Both the position numbers and the translations under genes were made by a program. A DNA stretch of 43,464 nt from Haloechinothrix alba (GTDB taxonomy: Bacteria > Actinomycetota > Actinomycetes > Mycobacteriales > Pseudonocardiaceae), in NCBI RefSeq assembly GCF_900188115.1, contig NZ_FZNW01000024.1, forward strand, positions 1-43,464, in the 5' to 3' direction. The notes beneath the pieces were generated by a model that had not been told where the DNA came from, ran no database searches, and saw only the letters and a program-made list of their open reading frames with translations. Below, piece by piece: positions 42,368 to 43,464 of this stretch (positions are counted from its first letter, which is position 1; each line of letters opens with the position of its first letter).

Positions 42368-43186
42368 ATGACCACGACACCACCGGAGACCGAGCGTGAC
42401 AGCGAGGCACACGCGCTCGTGGAGCAGCGTGGGCACACGCTGATCGTGACCATGAACCGCCCGGAGGCGCGCAACGCGCTCAGCGGCGAGATGCTCGAGA
42501 TCATGGTCGATGCGTGGAACACGGTCGACAACGACCCGTCCATCCGCAGCTGCATCCTCACCGGAGCCGGTGGCTCGTTCTGCGCGGGTGCCGACCTCAA
42601 GTCGATGAGCAAGAACAACCCGGGAACCGCGATGTCCAGCGGGGGCTGGGACCCGTCGCGGATCGAGGGGCTGCTCAAGGGACGGCGCCTGACCAAGCCG
42701 CTGATCGCCGCCGTCGAAGGTCCGGCCATCGCGGGCGGGACGGAGATCCTGCAGGGCACGGACATCCGTGTTGCCGGACGCAGCGCGAGGTTCGGGGTGA
42801 GCGAGGCGCGGTGGAGCCTGTTCCCGATGGGTGGCTCCGCCGTGCGGCTGCCACGCCAGATCCCGTACACGGTCGCCGCCGACATCCTGCTCACCGGGCG
42901 GCATGTCACGGCGGACGAAGCCAAGGACATCGGCCTCATCGGGCACGTCGTCGACGACGGTACGGCCCTGGACAAAGCCCTGGAGATGGCCGAGCTGGTC
43001 AATGCCAACGGCCCGCTCGCCGTGCAGGCGATCCTGCGGACGATGCGCGACACGGAGGGCATGCACGAGGAGGAGGCGTTCGGCATCGACGCCAAGCTGG
43101 GTCTGAACGTGTTCACCAGCGCCGACGCCAAGGAAGGCCCCCGCGCGTTCGCCGAGAAGCGCACACCGCAGTTCCGCGGCGAGTAG
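42368..43186 (+). CDS. echA19: Steroid enoyl-CoA hydratase EchA19
   Basis: A 272-residue crotonase-family protein. The oxyanion-hole segment [11 protein letters not shown] is near 70-80. Glu126 (AGGTEILQG) and Glu146 (GVSEARWS) match the two catalytic glutamates of enoyl-CoA hydratases. Long identical blocks ([20 protein letters not shown] and others) are shared with Rv3516 (EchA19), which hydrates steroid enoyl-CoA with a shortened side chain. ATG 42368 follows a GGGAAGGGA leader. Pairing with fadD19 across a KstR-type box is conserved. Confidence 0.95.
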   Translation: MTTTPPETERDSEAHALVEQRGHTLIVTMNRPEARNALSGEMLEIMVDAWNTVDNDPSIRSCILTGAGGSFCAGADLKSMSKNNPGTAMSSGGWDPSRIEGLLKGRRLTKPLIAAVEGPAIAGGTEILQGTDIRVAGRSARFGVSEARWSLFPMGGSAVRLPRQIPYTVAADILLTGRHVTADEAKDIGLIGHVVDDGTALDKALEMAELVNANGPLAVQAILRTMRDTEGMHEEEAFGIDAKLGLNVFTSADAKEGPRAFAEKRTPQFRGE

Positions 43187-43192
43187 CCGCAG

Positions 43193-43254
43193 GGGGCGAG
43201 CCGAAGGACCCCCGGGTACCGAATACGTATCGACGGAGTCCCTCGGCTCGCCCC
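43193..43254 (+). terminator. Strong hairpin after echA19
   Basis: GGGGCGAGCCGA (43193-43204) pairs perfectly with TCGGCTCGCCCC (43243-43254). The inner GGAC/GTCC can extend the stem. It begins 6 bp after the echA19 stop. Confidence 0.75.
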
Positions 43255-43314
43255 ACCGCCCGGCTAGTTGTACCCGGCCATGGGGTTGGTTTGGGTGTTG
43301 GGTTTGTAGTCGAG

Positions 43315-43373
43315 GAGGACCTCCGGGCTTAGTGGAGATGTCTGACGTCTTCACGAAGCACCAGGAGGTCCTC
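43315..43373. promoter_or_regulatory. Inverted repeat covering the transposase ribosome-binding site
   Basis: GAGGACCTCC (43315-43324) is the exact complement of GGAGGTCCTC (43364-43373), which contains the AGGAGG ribosome-binding site directly before the transposase ATG. If transcribed from outside, the message would fold and hide the site. Confidence 0.6.
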
Positions 43374-43464
43374 ATGGCCCACGGTAATGCCCGCTTGACT
43401 GTTCACGGCAGGCGATTGATCGTCGAGCGCGCCCGAGCGGGTTGGAAGCGGTCGCATATCGCGG
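43374..43464 (+). CDS. N-terminus of an IS481-type transposase (runs off the window)
   Basis: Thirty residues starting MAHGNARLTVHGRRLIVERA followed by RAGWKRSHIA. This is the beginning of the helix-turn-helix region seen in actinobacterial IS481-family transposases. The catalytic DDE domain lies beyond the window. The AGGAGG before the ATG is part of an inverted repeat. The left end of the element should lie between the echA19 terminator (43254) and 43374. Confidence 0.75.
   Translation, partial: MAHGNARLTVHGRRLIVERARAGWKRSHIA

Noticed and set aside
1-43464. A composite transposon spanning the window.
   Set aside because: The edge fragments do not look like the same element, and neither terminal repeats nor target duplications can be seen.
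1-43464. CRISPR arrays, tRNA or rRNA genes, phage genes or toxin-antitoxin pairs.
   Set aside because: No spaced direct repeats, cloverleaf-type sequences, phage structural genes or toxin-antitoxin signatures were recognised on either strand.

Overview
The window is high-GC actinobacterial DNA with tightly packed, often translationally coupled genes, leaderless starts, F420-type enzymes and a complete mce operon. Gene content and order match the sterol (cholesterol) catabolic regulon of Mycobacterium, Rhodococcus and Pseudonocardiaceae. I favour a Pseudonocardiaceae-like host, but the genus cannot be fixed from sequence alone. Ten 14-bp palindromes fitting or nearly fitting the KstR operator consensus TNNAACNNGTTNNA sit in front of most transcription units, so the window reads as one dispersed steroid regulon. 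KstR itself is not here.

Left part (1-14.7 kb): after the tail of a possible transposase come a ketosteroid-isomerase-like protein, two luciferase-like (F420-type) oxidoreductases, an HsaE-like hydratase, an orphan ferredoxin/ferredoxin reductase pair, a TetR regulator, a steroid-type SDR, a DapB-like NAD(P) protein, an epimerase-like protein with an altered catalytic lysine, and a KstD-like FAD enzyme. Then follow a conserved unknown coupled to a Ddn-like (F420) protein, and the hsaG-hsaF aldehyde dehydrogenase/aldolase pair divergent from an IclR regulator. This is the least conventional region and the best place to look for undescribed steroid chemistry.

Centre (15.6-19 kb): an Acr3/BASS-like transporter and a CmtR-like metal sensor coupled to a P1B-type ATPase form a metal-resistance cassette inserted between steroid genes.

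Right-centre (19-33.5 kb, minus strand): one continuous ~14-kb polycistron runs Zn alcohol dehydrogenase, hsd4A, aldehyde dehydrogenase, SDR, yrbE4A, yrbE4B, mce4A-F, mas4A, mas4B. It encodes the Mce4 sterol importer together with side-chain-oxidising dehydrogenases. Two operator-like boxes 23 bp apart lie about 210 bp upstream. The MceG-type ATPase is not in the window.

Right (33.5-43.2 kb): an Fe-S/FMN old-yellow-enzyme relative is divergent from fadE26-fadE27-fadD17. Next come a small unknown protein, a nitronate-monooxygenase-like protein, and the divergent pair fadD19/echA19. These match the Rv3492c-Rv3506 and Rv3515c-Rv3516 arrangements of M. tuberculosis and supply side-chain activation and the first beta-oxidation steps. 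An IS481-type transposase begins at the right edge. Related palindromic hairpins recur after hsaF, after fadD17 and in one convergent gap.
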